A stretch of 41,094 nt of DNA from Deltaproteobacteria bacterium (lineage in GTDB: Bacteria > Myxococcota_A > UBA9160 > UBA4427), in assembly GCA_019310385.1 (NCBI GenBank), contig JAFDEK010000025.1, positions 1-41,094 of the forward strand, in the 5' to 3' direction. Both the position numbers and the translations under genes were made by a program. Below the pieces are notes generated by a model. That model was not told the DNA's origin. It did no database searches and worked only from the letters and a program-made list of their open reading frames with translations. This document shows, one piece after another, positions 9,203 to 17,576 of the stretch; the first letter of the stretch is position 1; every line of letters starts with the position of its first letter.

Positions 9203-9328
9203 CTTCCCTTTCCGTTCGGCGACACCTCGCGGCACTTCCGAAGCGGACAGGTTCAAAGGGTATGATCTCAGATCGGAAAGATCAGAAAACGCCGGATCAC
9301 CATTCCGGCGTCTCGCCGATCACCCCCA
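9203..9328 (-). promoter_or_regulatory. TPP (THI-box) riboswitch controlling thiC
   Basis: Read on the minus strand, the leader shows GGGGGTGATCGG (P2 and P3 5' side, 9316-9327) and a P3a hairpin ACGCCGGA/TCCGGCGT. It continues with CCGATCTGAGATCATACCC carrying the invariant CTGAGA and ACCC, then TTTGAACCTG, P4/P5 pairings TCCG/CGGA and TTCGG/CCGAA around GCGAGG, and a closing AAAGGGA. All the conserved blocks of the thiamine pyrophosphate aptamer are in order. The 3' end merges with the AAGGAG of thiC, which suggests control of translation initiation. Confidence 0.9.
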
Positions 9329-9453
9329 GGCTGCGTCTCTCGGGCCAGAGTATCGCGCCGCGGAGTGCTGCGCCCGACGGAACCGGCTTCGGTTCACAGC
9401 CTCGACGCGGAGGCGCTGCGAAGGACGAGAAATACAGGCTAGCCTCCGGCGCC

Positions 9454-10044
9454 ATGACTTCTCGAAACGGTTCCGGCGGCGCACTCGTCGCCCTCGCGAT
9501 ACTGCTCTCTGCGCTCCTGGCTTGTGATCGCAACATCGAGCCCCTGGATCCAAGCGAGCAGGCTCGCCAGCCCAACCTGGGACGCATCTTCCCCGAAGGA
9601 AGCGACCCGGACGCCGGGAGAGACGTCGGGGCGGCCGCGAGAATGGCTCCCGCCGGCGGCGTTCGAGGAAACGTTGGGGAGAGCGCCCCCGCGCCCGGCG
9701 CCGACCCGATCTCGGGCAGCATCGAGCTCGCCGCGTCCGTGGCGGGCGGGGGACCTGCCGGTGCGGTTCTCTTCCTGATCGCGCGCCGCGAGGGTCAGCC
9801 GGGTCCGCCCATGGCTGTCGTGAGAGAGGTCTCGCCGAGCTTTCCCTACGCGTTCGAGATCGGTCCCGCGAACCTCATGATTCCGGGGTCGAGCTTTGCG
9901 GGCCCCGTGCTTCTCCAGGCTCGCCTCGACAGCGACGGCAACGCGATGACGAAGCTCCCGGAGGATCTCGAGGGCAGCGCGGCCGAGCCTCTCCAGCCCG
10001 GCGACTCGCAGGTTCGCATCGTTCTCGATCGCAGCCCCCGCTAG
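9454..10044 (+). CDS. Lipoprotein with a CcmI/CycH C-terminal-like domain
   Basis: 196 aa from ATG 9454. A signal segment (ALVALAILLSALLAC) ends in lipobox LLAC with Cys at about residue 24, followed by a Pro/Gly/Ala-rich linker. From about residue 90 the pattern is GSIELAASVA, VLFLIARREGQPGPPMAV, FPYAFEIGPANLMIPG, LLQARLDSDGNAM and EDLEGSAAEPL. This matches my memory of the C-terminal domain of cytochrome c maturation factor CcmI, which binds apocytochrome. No TPR or ccm gene is nearby, so the domain is free-standing. It is divergent from thiC and convergent with the ClC gene. The domain call is by eye. Confidence 0.65.
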   Translation: MTSRNGSGGALVALAILLSALLACDRNIEPLDPSEQARQPNLGRIFPEGSDPDAGRDVGAAARMAPAGGVRGNVGESAPAPGADPISGSIELAASVAGGGPAGAVLFLIARREGQPGPPMAVVREVSPSFPYAFEIGPANLMIPGSSFAGPVLLQARLDSDGNAMTKLPEDLEGSAAEPLQPGDSQVRIVLDRSPR

Positions 10045-10070
10045 CGCGCCGCGCCGGCGGCTCTCTTCTG

Positions 10071-10146
10071 CGCCTGCGGCTCTGTCTAGCGCCTGCGGCT
10101 CTGTCTAGCGCCTGCGGCTCTGTCTAGCGCCTGCGGCTCTGTCTAG
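10071..10146. repeat. 19-bp tandem repeat x4 between convergent genes
   Basis: CGCCTGCGGCTCTGTCTAG is repeated at 10071, 10090, 10109 and 10128 without change. Each copy holds the palindrome CTAG, which gives a TAG stop on both strands. The last copy contains the TAG of the ClC gene. A degraded related stretch begins at the stop of the lipoprotein gene (CGCTAGCGC). Confidence 0.95.
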
Positions 10147-12185
10147 TGAAGCACGTCGAGCTTCTCGACGGCGTCACGGGTCCCCGCCACCACCATGCTG
10201 TCACCCTCTCGCGGCACGTCCTCGGGGGTAGGAACGCGCAGGCTCCTCGGTGATCCGGGCTCGCTGGCGCCTCCCCGCACGAGCAGCACCTGGATTCCCG
10301 TCCTGGCGCGCAGGGAGCTGTCGCGCAGAGACACGTTCACGATGCTGGGCGGGGCGACGATCTCGCGGAGCACATAGCCATCGCCGAGATCCACGGTGCT
10401 TCCCTTGCCGACGGCACTCATGCTGCTCGACAGGCCGCCCGCCAGGTCGCGGCGCAGGGCCTCGCGGTTGTGGGCCTCGACGACGTCTTTCTCCCGCACG
10501 GTGCCGACCAGTTGGTCGGGGTCGTTGCGCTCGACGACGGCGAGCTCGTCGAAGTAGCCGCCGCTCTCGCCCGCGCTGCTGAAGAGCTGCGCAACGACGG
10601 AGAGATCGTCGTCCTCGTGCACCCGGGGCCGGCTGGTGTCGACCAGGTCGCCCGCGACGATGACGTGGCGCAGTGACTCCTGCTCGTAGATGAGGCGCCG
10701 CACCTCGGAGAGCGCGATCGCCCCCAGCAGGCGGCCCTCGGAATCCACCACGAAGAACTGGGCGTGGCTGCTCTGGACCACCAGGTCGAGGATGGTCTGG
10801 AAGTTCGCCGAGGCGGGCACCACCTCGGGCGTCGCGTCCATGATGTCGCGAACGAAGAGGCCCTTGAGAACATTGGGGTCCTGCTCGTCGAAGATGTCGA
10901 CGCCCTGCCGGCGCAGCTTGGAGGTGTAGATCGAGTCGCGGCTCAGCAGCTGGCATACCAGGGAGCTCAGCACGCAGGCGACCATCAGGGCGGGAATGAT
11001 GTCGATGGTCTGGGTCATCTCGAAGATGATGATGATGGCGCTGATCGGTGCGTGGGTGGTGGCCGCCACCACAGCACCCATGGTGACGAGCGCGTAGGCG
11101 CCCGAGCTGGCCGTCGCTTCGGGAAAGAGGTCGTGGATGTGGGTGCCGAGGAAGCCGCCCGTCATGGCGCCCAGGAAGAGCGAAGGGGCGAAGATCCCGC
11201 CCGAGCCCCCCGAGCCGATGGTGATGGAGGTCGCGGCGATCTTCGCGAAGACCAGGGCCCCCATGGTGAATGCCGAAAGGGTGCCCGCGAGGGCGCTGGA
11301 GATGGTCGTGTACCCCACCCCGAACACCTGGGGGAGCTCGATGGCGATGAGGCCCACCAGCAGCCCGCCCAGGCAAGCCTGGAGGTAGGCGGGAACCGGA
11401 AGCCGCTCGAAGAAGAGCTCCACGGCGCTCAGGGTGTGGATGAACGCCACGGCGACGAGGCCCGCCGCCACCCCGGCGAGCATGTAGGGGAAGAGCTCGA
11501 AGGGGCTCACGATGTCGTAGGTCGGCACCGCGAAGGCAGGCGTGTTGCCGAGGAAGTAGCGGGACACCACGGTGGCGACCACCGATGAGATCACGATGGG
11601 GCTGAACTCGGTGACTGCGAAATCGCCGATGATCACCTCGGCGGCGAAGAGCGCGCCCGCGATGGGAGCATTGAAGGTCGCCGAGATGCCCGCCGCGGCG
11701 CCGCAGCCTACCAGGGTGCGGATCTGTCGGGTGGGGAGCTGGAGCAGCTGGCCCAGGGTCGACCCGCCCGCCGAGCCAATCTGCACGATGGGACCCTCGC
11801 GTCCCACCGAGCCTCCCGTCCCGATGGAGATCGCTGAAGCGAGGGCCTTGATGGCCACGATGCGCGGCCGGATGATTCCGCCCCGCAACGCGACGGCCTT
11901 CATGACCTCGGGCACTCCGTGGCCCCGGGCCTCTCGGGCGAAGAAGTAGATGAGTGGACCCACCACGAGACCCCCCGCCGCCGGGACGGCGAGCTTCCAG
12001 TACCAGGCCATCTGCTCGGCGATCTCGAGGGGGTCGTGGGCCTCGGCGGCGAGCCCCTCTTCGGCGAGCTCGCCGAGGCCCTCCACGCCGCCGAAGGCGA
12101 GGGCCGTGACGAAGCGGATCATCAGGCGGAAGATCACCGCCCCGGCCGCCCCTCCGAGGCCCACCATGATGGCGGCCGCCACCAT
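10143..12185 (-). CDS. ClC-family chloride channel/transporter with CBS pair and TrkA-C-like domain
   Basis: 680 aa. Membrane ClC core to about residue 420, with GHGVPEVM (usual GSGIP; Ser replaced by His89), GREGPIVQIG with gating glutamate E130, FNAPIAGALFAAEV, and GGSGGIFAPSLFLG. Two cytoplasmic CBS domains follow (about 430-570), then a TrkA-C-like ligand domain (about 585-680: YVLREIVAPPSI, EGDSMVVAGT). At the position of the E. coli internal proton glutamate E203 there is V184, as in eukaryotic ClC channels, so a channel is a fair inference. ATG 12185 lies close to the first helix. The frame is open upstream without a better ATG, GTG or TTG. GGGAGGGGG precedes it. Confidence 0.93.
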   Translation of the reverse strand: MVAAAIMVGLGGAAGAVIFRLMIRFVTALAFGGVEGLGELAEEGLAAEAHDPLEIAEQMAWYWKLAVPAAGGLVVGPLIYFFAREARGHGVPEVMKAVALRGGIIRPRIVAIKALASAISIGTGGSVGREGPIVQIGSAGGSTLGQLLQLPTRQIRTLVGCGAAAGISATFNAPIAGALFAAEVIIGDFAVTEFSPIVISSVVATVVSRYFLGNTPAFAVPTYDIVSPFELFPYMLAGVAAGLVAVAFIHTLSAVELFFERLPVPAYLQACLGGLLVGLIAIELPQVFGVGYTTISSALAGTLSAFTMGALVFAKIAATSITIGSGGSGGIFAPSLFLGAMTGGFLGTHIHDLFPEATASSGAYALVTMGAVVAATTHAPISAIIIIFEMTQTIDIIPALMVACVLSSLVCQLLSRDSIYTSKLRRQGVDIFDEQDPNVLKGLFVRDIMDATPEVVPASANFQTILDLVVQSSHAQFFVVDSEGRLLGAIALSEVRRLIYEQESLRHVIVAGDLVDTSRPRVHEDDDLSVVAQLFSSAGESGGYFDELAVVERNDPDQLVGTVREKDVVEAHNREALRRDLAGGLSSSMSAVGKGSTVDLGDGYVLREIVAPPSIVNVSLRDSSLRARTGIQVLLVRGGASEPGSPRSLRVPTPEDVPREGDSMVVAGTRDAVEKLDVLH

Positions 12186-12361
12186 ATAGAGGTGTTTCCC
12201 CCTCCCGAAGCTCAGTTCTTCCCGGATGGAGATGGCGATGGGACTGCTCTCCTCGCTCCGCGACCTGCGGGCGCGGCCGATGCTAGCCGGGAATCACCGA
12301 AGCGTCCGCGCGGGGCGAAAGGGGCTCGCCCGCGAGCTCGAGGAGGGCGAAGCGGCCCGGC

Positions 12362-12739
12362 TCAGCTCTGCTGCGCGTCGATCCGCCGTATGACGACGTC
12401 GACCAGCTGCTCATCGAGGCCCAGGGGCTCGGTGACGCGTGCTTCCACCCCCGGGTGGCTCGCCATGGCGTTCTGCACCAGATGCGGGATGTCGCGCGTC
12501 GAGTGCTGACCGGGTGCCAGGAAGTAGGGGTGGACGGCGATCTCCCCTGCGCCGGCCGCGACACACTCGCCGATGGCCTCGGCGATGGAGGGAGGCGCCA
12601 GCTCCATGTGGGCGGCTCGCACGATGGCGTCGGGGCAGCGGGCCTGTACCCGTCGAACCACCTCGTCGAGCAGGGCATTCGCCTCGGCGTGGCGGCTGCC
12701 GTGGTCGACGATCACGATGCCGCGCCTCCCGTCAGCCAC
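12362..12739 (-). CDS. Small sirohydrochlorin chelatase, CbiX/SirB type
   Basis: A single-domain chelatase of 125 aa, the size of CbiX-small and SirB. It inserts Fe2+ or Co2+ into sirohydrochlorin for siroheme or cobalamin. It opens with GIVIVDHGSRHAEAN (active-site His in DHGSR) and carries AAHMELAPPSIAEAI and HPYFLAPGQHSTRDIP, both typical of the family. I prefer GTG 12739, with GAGGA 6 nt upstream, over GTG 12763. No other tetrapyrrole gene is nearby, so the metal cannot be assigned. It lies between the ferredoxin and ClC genes in the same direction. Confidence 0.85.
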   Translation of the reverse strand: MADGRRGIVIVDHGSRHAEANALLDEVVRRVQARCPDAIVRAAHMELAPPSIAEAIGECVAAGAGEIAVHPYFLAPGQHSTRDIPHLVQNAMASHPGVEARVTEPLGLDEQLVDVVIRRIDAQQS

Positions 12740-12756
12740 GGCCGATCCTCGCCCTC

Positions 12757-12821
12757 GAATCACCAGGCACCTTTGTTCACCCCAGGCACCTTCGATCGCC
12801 CCCGGGCAGCGTCGATCACCA
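12757..12821. repeat. Degenerate 17-19 bp repeats at the ferredoxin stop codon
   Basis: On the minus strand, (T)GGTGA or GGGCGA recurs about every 18 bp from the ferredoxin stop (TGGTGA) onward. The last two units share AAAGGTGCCTGG/GAAGGTGCCTGG. It is eroded compared with the arrays at 10071 and 29533. Confidence 0.5.
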
Positions 12822-13118
12822 GAAGGGCGCGCTCACCACCAGATCGCCCCCCAGCGTGATCCGGCAGGCCAGGCGCAGCTCGGGGTCGACGCGGTTGCGG
12901 CGCTTCACGTCGGCTTCTCCCGACGTCTCGGGCGGCAGGGAATCGGCGCCCTGCAAGATCCGGACGCCGCAGCGGGCGCAGATACCTTCGGCTCCGCAGG
13001 CGCTCGCCATGGGGAGATTGGCCGCGTGGGCGGCCTCCAGCACGCTGGTGCCCGCGGGCATTCGCGTACTGCGCTGTGAAGGAAGGAATCGAACGGTGTG
13101 CTCCACGGGCACCAGCAT
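12816..13118 (-). CDS. Plant-type [2Fe-2S] ferredoxin
   Basis: 100 aa from ATG 13118 (TTG 13124 is also in frame). The cluster motif is ACGAEGICARC (CxxxxxCxxC) near residues 42-50, and the fourth Cys is in LRLAC near residue 84. The order matches the adrenodoxin/plant-type fold: an N-terminal beta region with TRMPAGTSVLEAAHAANL, then the cluster loop. It is a soluble one-electron carrier. Its partner is not visible in the window. Confidence 0.88.
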   Translation of the reverse strand: MLVPVEHTVRFLPSQRSTRMPAGTSVLEAAHAANLPMASACGAEGICARCGVRILQGADSLPPETSGEADVKRRNRVDPELRLACRITLGGDLVVSAPFW

Positions 13119-13252
13119 ACGCAACCCGGATGTCTGCTCAAACTGGCGGCGCGGGCCCGCACCCCTTGGGTGGGGCGGCTCGCCCCGGTCGCCCGGGAGC
13201 GCTTCGCACGCCCGAATTGACCGGGGATCGGCGACCGCGATAGGATGACACC

Positions 13253-13978
13253 ATGTCCACGGCGGGTCTCCTGGTCATCGGGAACGAGATCCTCTCCGGC
13301 AAGGTCGTCGATGTCAATTCGCCCTACCTGGCCGCCGAGCTGCGTCCCCTTGGCGTGGAGCTGCTCCGCATCCTGACCATCCCCGACGACATCGACGTCA
13401 TCGCCAACGACGTGCGGGTCATGAGCAAGGCCTATGACCACGTATTCACCTCCGGCGGCATCGGGCCGACCCACGACGACGTCACCCTCGAAGGCGTGGC
13501 CCTCGCCTTCGGGCGTGATCTGGTTCTCGACGAGGAGATGTGCCGTCGCATGGAGGACGCCGTCGGGAGGCCGCTGAACGAGAGCATGCGGAAGATGGCG
13601 ATGCTCCCCGAAGGCTGCGAGCGAGCCGAGGCCGAGAACCTCTGGTTTCCCGTGGTCGCCATCGACAACGTCTACATCTTCCCGGGAATCCCCGAGCTCT
13701 TCCGCAAGAAGTTCGAATCGGTTCGAGATCGCTTCCGGGGCGTTCCCTTCGAGCTCAAGCGGGTGTACGTGACCCAGCACGAGAGCGAGATCGCCCACCA
13801 TCTCAACTCGCTGCTGAGCGACTTCGCGGAGCTCATGCTGGGCTCCTACCCCCGGTTGGGCGAGCCCGACTATCGCGTGATGCTGACCCTCGAGTCGCGG
13901 GACGCCGGCTATCTCGAGCGCGCCCTCGAATCGCTTCTCAGCCGCCTGCCGGCGGACATCGTGCATCGGGTCGAGTAG
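13253..13978 (+). CDS. CinA N-terminal (molybdopterin-binding-like) domain protein
   Basis: 241 aa with AGGA 7 nt before ATG 13253. The sequence matches the CinA/MoCF-biosynthesis fold: GLLVIGNEILSGKVVDVNSPYLA, FTSGGIGPTHDDVTLEGVALAF, LPEGCERAEAENLWFP and FPGIPELFRKKFE. Full-length CinA adds a C-terminal NMN deamidase (PncC) domain, absent here. The N-terminal domain can act as an ADP-ribose pyrophosphatase in some species, which is the best functional guess. It is followed without a gap by a membrane protein gene. Confidence 0.9.
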   Translation: MSTAGLLVIGNEILSGKVVDVNSPYLAAELRPLGVELLRILTIPDDIDVIANDVRVMSKAYDHVFTSGGIGPTHDDVTLEGVALAFGRDLVLDEEMCRRMEDAVGRPLNESMRKMAMLPEGCERAEAENLWFPVVAIDNVYIFPGIPELFRKKFESVRDRFRGVPFELKRVYVTQHESEIAHHLNSLLSDFAELMLGSYPRLGEPDYRVMLTLESRDAGYLERALESLLSRLPADIVHRVE

Positions 13979-14038
13979 CTGGATCCCGCCGCCCAGGACA
14001 GCGTCGCCCGCTGGCTCGCCTACCTGCACCCCGCCTGG

Positions 14039-14419
14039 ATGCTGCTGAGCATGGCTTGCGCGCTCCTCGCCCTGCGGGCCGGCCTCGCGATGCGAAGGCG
14101 CCGGCTGCGAGGCGCCCCCCACGCGTCCGGGCTCCTGCGCCGCCATCTCGCCCTCGCGAAGCCCGCCGTGGTGCTCGTCCTGATCGGCTTCGCGGCGGGC
14201 CCCATCTCGGCGGTGCGCTTTCGCGGCTGGGAGCCCTTCGACTCACTTCACGCTCTGCTGGGCGGGCTGGCGGCTTCGCTCTTTGCCGCGGCGGCATGGA
14301 TGGGAAGAAGTCTCGAGCGCAGGCGCGGCGGAAACGCGAGCACCCACGGCGCGCTCGGTCTCGTGGCCGTGTTGTTTGCCGCCCTAGCCGCCATGGCGGG
14401 CTTCGTGCTGCTGCCTTGA
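14039..14419 (+). CDS. Four-helix membrane protein (DUF4079/cytochrome b561-like)
   Basis: From ATG 14039 the product is 126 aa with hydrophobic helices at about 1-18, 41-60, 68-88 and 103-125. The frame is open further upstream to codon 13979, directly after the cinA stop. The upstream codons read ARWLAYLHPAW, which belongs to the first helix of this kind of protein, so translation probably starts upstream, perhaps at CTG 13979. No ATG, GTG or TTG is available there. Assignment to DUF4079 rests on the YLHPAW...LRAGLAMRRRR pattern and is tentative. Confidence 0.6.
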   Translation: MLLSMACALLALRAGLAMRRRRLRGAPHASGLLRRHLALAKPAVVLVLIGFAAGPISAVRFRGWEPFDSLHALLGGLAASLFAAAAWMGRSLERRRGGNASTHGALGLVAVLFAALAAMAGFVLLP

Positions 14420-14789
14420 CGGTCCCGCTCTGGCCTCTTCGCTCCGGCCCCTGCTGATCGCCTCATCGCTCGAACCGCCTCGCCCACTCCTCCATTCGCT
14501 CACTCGCCCGTTCACCCATCCACCCGCCCGCCCCCAGGGGCCGCATTTGAGGGCCTTCTCCTAATCTCGCCTGGGGAATTCACGCCAGTCGCTCAGTACC
14601 TTGCTCCGCGGAGTGGCGAAATCGTGGCAGAGGTGTGTCGAATCCGTGTAGTCTTCTAGAACGACGTTGGGCAGTGGGATGCAGATAGTTAACTCACCAA
14701 CAGTGATTCCCCCCCCACGAGAGAGAGCGCGCGGCCCCCGGGTCGGGGTCCGCCGCAACCGGCGGGCAGGCCGGTGGAGGGTGTTCGAG
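14420..14789. other. Gene-free region upstream of the response regulator
   Basis: 370 bp with no supported gene. The first 120 bp is C-rich low complexity (CACTC and CCGCC strings). The 14570-14700 part is more balanced and probably carries the promoter of the regulator gene, but I could not identify firm -35/-10 elements. Confidence 0.5.
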
Positions 14790-15323
14790 ATGACGGAACC
14801 GGGCCCGATGGGTCATCGTGCTCCCGTGCAGGGAGAGCCGGAAACCGAGAGGAAGTCGTCTCTCGGCGGTCGGTCCGCATCCGCCGCCCCGGCAGGGCCA
14901 GTCGCCAGATGCGCGCCCGGACGCACGGTACGCCTGTTGGTCGTCGACGACGAGGTGATGATCCTGCGGGCCGTCCAGCGGGTGCTCGGCCGCTGCGGCT
15001 ACGAGGTGGAGGCGTGCAGCCGGCCCGAAGAGGCCCTCGGCCGCTTCCTCGCCGAGCCCTACGGCTTCGATGCGGTGATCACCGACTATCGAATGCCGCG
15101 GATGAACGGCGTCGAGCTCTCGGAGCGGCTGCTCGGGGAGCGGCCCGATCTCGCGATCCTGGTCGTGTCGGGCTACCCGGGCGAGGTCGACACCGACCTC
15201 GCGAAGGCCCTGGGGATCCGCGGGGTCCTTGCCAAGCCCGTGGACACCAGCCAGCTCACGGCCTTCCTCGCCCGCATCGTTCCGCCCCAAGGTGGCGCGG
15301 GAGTCTCGTCGGCGGGCGGCTAG
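14790..15323 (+). CDS. Single-domain response regulator (CheY-like receiver)
   Basis: 177 aa from ATG 14790 with GGAGG 9 nt upstream. The frame is open to 14667, but that part is low complexity. A 45-residue variable N-terminus precedes a complete receiver domain: acidic pair D53-D54 in VVDDE, phosphoacceptor D99 in VITDYRMPRMNG, conserved Ser in VVSGYPG (about 117) and Lys149 in LAKP. There is no output domain. No partner kinase lies next to it. Confidence 0.93.
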   Translation: MTEPGPMGHRAPVQGEPETERKSSLGGRSASAAPAGPVARCAPGRTVRLLVVDDEVMILRAVQRVLGRCGYEVEACSRPEEALGRFLAEPYGFDAVITDYRMPRMNGVELSERLLGERPDLAILVVSGYPGEVDTDLAKALGIRGVLAKPVDTSQLTAFLARIVPPQGGAGVSSAGG

Positions 15324-15329
15324 CCCGGG

Positions 15330-15389
15330 CGCGGACCCGGCTCGGGCCCGGCGCGAACCCGACGCGAATCTGGCGCGGACCTGACGCGA
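15330..15389. repeat. Degenerate 11-bp tandem array between response regulator and aroC
   Basis: Five to six 11-base units (15330, 15341, 15352, 15363, 15374, 15385) follow the pattern CGCGRAYCYGR. It fills the gap between the two convergent stop codons. The 11-bp step equals that of the heptamer array near dnaA, but the sequence differs. Confidence 0.75.
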
Positions 15390-15394
15390 CGAAA

Positions 15395-16495
15395 TCAGCC
15401 GATCTCGGGCAGAACATCCACCGCGCGCTGGCGCAGCCAGTGGTCCGCGAGGACGAGGCAGAGCATCGCCTCTACGACGGGAACGGCCCGCGGCAGCACA
15501 CAGGGATCGTGACGCCCCCGGGCTGCGAGGCTGACGGCATTGCCCGCGCGGTCGACGGTCTGCTGCTCGACCCCCACCGTGGCGGTGGGCTTGAACGCCA
15601 CCCGGCACACGATGGGCTCGCCGTTGCTGATCCCGCCCTGGACCCCGCCCGAGCGGTTGGTCGGCGTGTGGGGTCGTCCGTCCGGGCCGGGCACGAAGGC
15701 GTCGTTGTGCTCGCTGCCCGTCAGTAGGGTTCCCTCGAAACCGCTTCCCACCTCGAAGCCCTTGGCGGCGGGCAGCGAGAGCATGGCGCTGGCCATCTCC
15801 GCGTCGAGCTTGTCGAAGACCGGCGCGCCGAGGCCCGCCGGGACGCCCCGGGCGACGCACTCCACCACGCCCCCCAGCGAGTCGCCGCGGCCGCGGATCT
15901 CGTCGATGAGGTCGGCCATCTCCTGGGCGGCGGCGGGGTCGGGGCAGCGGATGGGGTTGGCCTCGATCTCCTCCTTGGCGACAGTCTCCGGATCCACCTT
16001 GGCGTGGATGGCCTGCACGCGGCTCACCCACGCGAGCACCTCGACGCCCGCGGCCTCGCGCAGGAGCTTGCGCGCCACAGCCCCCGCCGCGACTCGACCC
16101 ACGGTCTCGCGAGCGCTGGCCCGGCCGCCACCCTGCCAGTTGCGGACCCCGTACTTGGCCTCGGTGGTGTAGTCCGCGTGGGAGGGCCGGAAGAGGTCCC
16201 GCATCTCTTCGTAGGCCGAGGGCCGGGCGTCCTTGTTGCGCACCAGCAGGCCGATGGGGGTGCCCAGGGTGCGCCCCTCGAACACGCCCGAGAGCACTTC
16301 GACCCGGTCGGCCTCCTGCCGGGGCGTGGTGAAGCGGCTCTGGCCCGGCCGGCGGCGATCGAGATCCGGCTGGATGTCCACGGCGGGATCGAGGGCGAGG
16401 CGCGGCGGGCAGCCGTCGATCACGACGCCGACGCCGCCGCCGTGAGACTCGCCGAAGGTCGAGATGCGAAATGCTTTTCCGAAGCTGCTGCTCAC
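15395..16495 (-). CDS. aroC: Chorismate synthase AroC
   Basis: The last enzyme of the shikimate pathway, converting EPSP to chorismate with reduced FMN. 366 aa from GTG 16495 (ACGGAG upstream). The upstream open frame is low complexity and not family-like. Signatures are GESHGGG (15-21), [38 protein letters not shown], and [13 protein letters not shown]. Length is normal for the family. It stands alone, convergent with the response regulator and divergent from the DUF4345-like gene. Confidence 0.97.
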   Translation of the reverse strand: MSSSFGKAFRISTFGESHGGGVGVVIDGCPPRLALDPAVDIQPDLDRRRPGQSRFTTPRQEADRVEVLSGVFEGRTLGTPIGLLVRNKDARPSAYEEMRDLFRPSHADYTTEAKYGVRNWQGGGRASARETVGRVAAGAVARKLLREAAGVEVLAWVSRVQAIHAKVDPETVAKEEIEANPIRCPDPAAAQEMADLIDEIRGRGDSLGGVVECVARGVPAGLGAPVFDKLDAEMASAMLSLPAAKGFEVGSGFEGTLLTGSEHNDAFVPGPDGRPHTPTNRSGGVQGGISNGEPIVCRVAFKPTATVGVEQQTVDRAGNAVSLAARGRHDPCVLPRAVPVVEAMLCLVLADHWLRQRAVDVLPEIG

Positions 16496-16660
16496 CGGGT
16501 GCTCCGTTGCGAGCAGGCAGGGTACCCGCGATCGCGCAGGCGCGCCTCTGGTCGGCGTGTGGCGGCATGGGGTACTGGTGAGCGGGACCCGCGGGAGAAT
16601 GAGGGCTGCTAAGCTTGCCCTCGAGGGGCAGCTAGAAGACTTGTAAGAGGAGGAGTACCC

Positions 16661-17074
16661 ATGGCGTTCTCGCGCATCATTCTGGCTTTTACCGGCTGCA
16701 TGTTCGCCGTCTATGGGTTGATGTGCCTCTGGGATCCCGCGACACCCGCCGGCTACGCGGGGATGGAGTTGGCTCAGACCAGCGCGAGCACCGAGGTGAT
16801 CGCCATGTACGGAGGCCTCCAGATCGGATTGGGTGCGCTTCTCGTCGCCTGGGCGTGGCAGCCCCATCGAGTGGTTCCCGCGCTCGTGGTGATCCTCTTC
16901 TGCGTTGGCGGCCTCGCGCTGGGTCGTAGCACCGGATTGCTCAGGAACGGCACGGATGTCTACAACCTGGGCGCCGTCGGATACGAGGCCACCACCGCGA
17001 TACTCGCCGCCATCGCGCTCCAGCTGGAGCGGCGTTACCAGATCGACACCGGCACGGCGGCGTCGCAGAGCTGA
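16661..17074 (+). CDS. DUF4345-like membrane protein
   Basis: 137 aa with AGAGGAGGAG 5-6 nt before ATG 16661. Four hydrophobic segments (about 5-24, 47-67, 74-92, 103-123) are seen, with the [16 protein letters not shown] motif typical of DUF4345 proteins in helix two. Function is unknown. It is followed 22 bp later by a lipid kinase gene. A near-palindrome TGCCC-TCGAG-GGGCA sits at about 16616-16630 in the leader. Confidence 0.75.
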   Translation: MAFSRIILAFTGCMFAVYGLMCLWDPATPAGYAGMELAQTSASTEVIAMYGGLQIGLGALLVAWAWQPHRVVPALVVILFCVGGLALGRSTGLLRNGTDVYNLGAVGYEATTAILAAIALQLERRYQIDTGTAASQS

Positions 17075-17096
17075 AGCGGGCTGCACGGGGGCTCCC

Positions 17097-17561
17097 ATGG
17101 CCCAGCCCAGAGGCCAGATGCATTCGCAGGGCGGCAAGCAGGGGCCCGGCGGGCCGCGGGAAGACGCCGCGGCCTTCGACATCGAGGCCCGCGTGCGGAG
17201 CTTCGGCTACGCGTTCGCGGGCATCCGCGCGCTGCTCCGCACTCAACACAACGCCCGAATCCACGGGGCGGCTTCGGTGGTCGTCGTGGCGGCGGGCTTC
17301 TGGCTCGGCCTCGGCGTCACGGAGTGGTGCATGGTGGTCCTCGCCATGGCGCTCGTCTGGAGCGCCGAGGCGCTCAACACCGCCCTCGAGCTGCTCGCGG
17401 ACGCGCTGGCGCCCGACCACAACCCGCTGGTGGGCCGCGCCAAGGACATGGCGGCGGGCGGCGTGCTGCTGGCCGCGCTGGGCGCGGCGGCGGTGGGGGT
17501 GATGGTCTTTTTGCCTCGGCTGCTCGAGCGCCTGGGAAGCGCGGGCGGCGGTAGCTTCTGA
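17097..17561 (+). CDS. DgkA-type lipid kinase (undecaprenol/diacylglycerol kinase)
   Basis: 154 aa from ATG 17097. After a 30-residue soluble lead come [23 protein letters not shown], two helices, the catalytic signature [15 protein letters not shown], and [17 protein letters not shown], then a third helix. This pattern matches the Gram-positive-like DgkA/UDPK family that phosphorylates undecaprenol or diacylglycerol in the inner membrane. Which lipid it uses cannot be told from sequence. The conserved Glu (EA.NTA.E) and KD..AG are present. Confidence 0.9.
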   Translation: MAQPRGQMHSQGGKQGPGGPREDAAAFDIEARVRSFGYAFAGIRALLRTQHNARIHGAASVVVVAAGFWLGLGVTEWCMVVLAMALVWSAEALNTALELLADALAPDHNPLVGRAKDMAAGGVLLAALGAAAVGVMVFLPRLLERLGSAGGGSF

Positions 17562-17576
17562 GCGCGGACTGGCTTC

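Noticed and set aside
14620..14640. Sigma-54-like TGGCAG element before the response regulator
   Set aside because: The matching GC element (TTGC at the right spacing) is absent.
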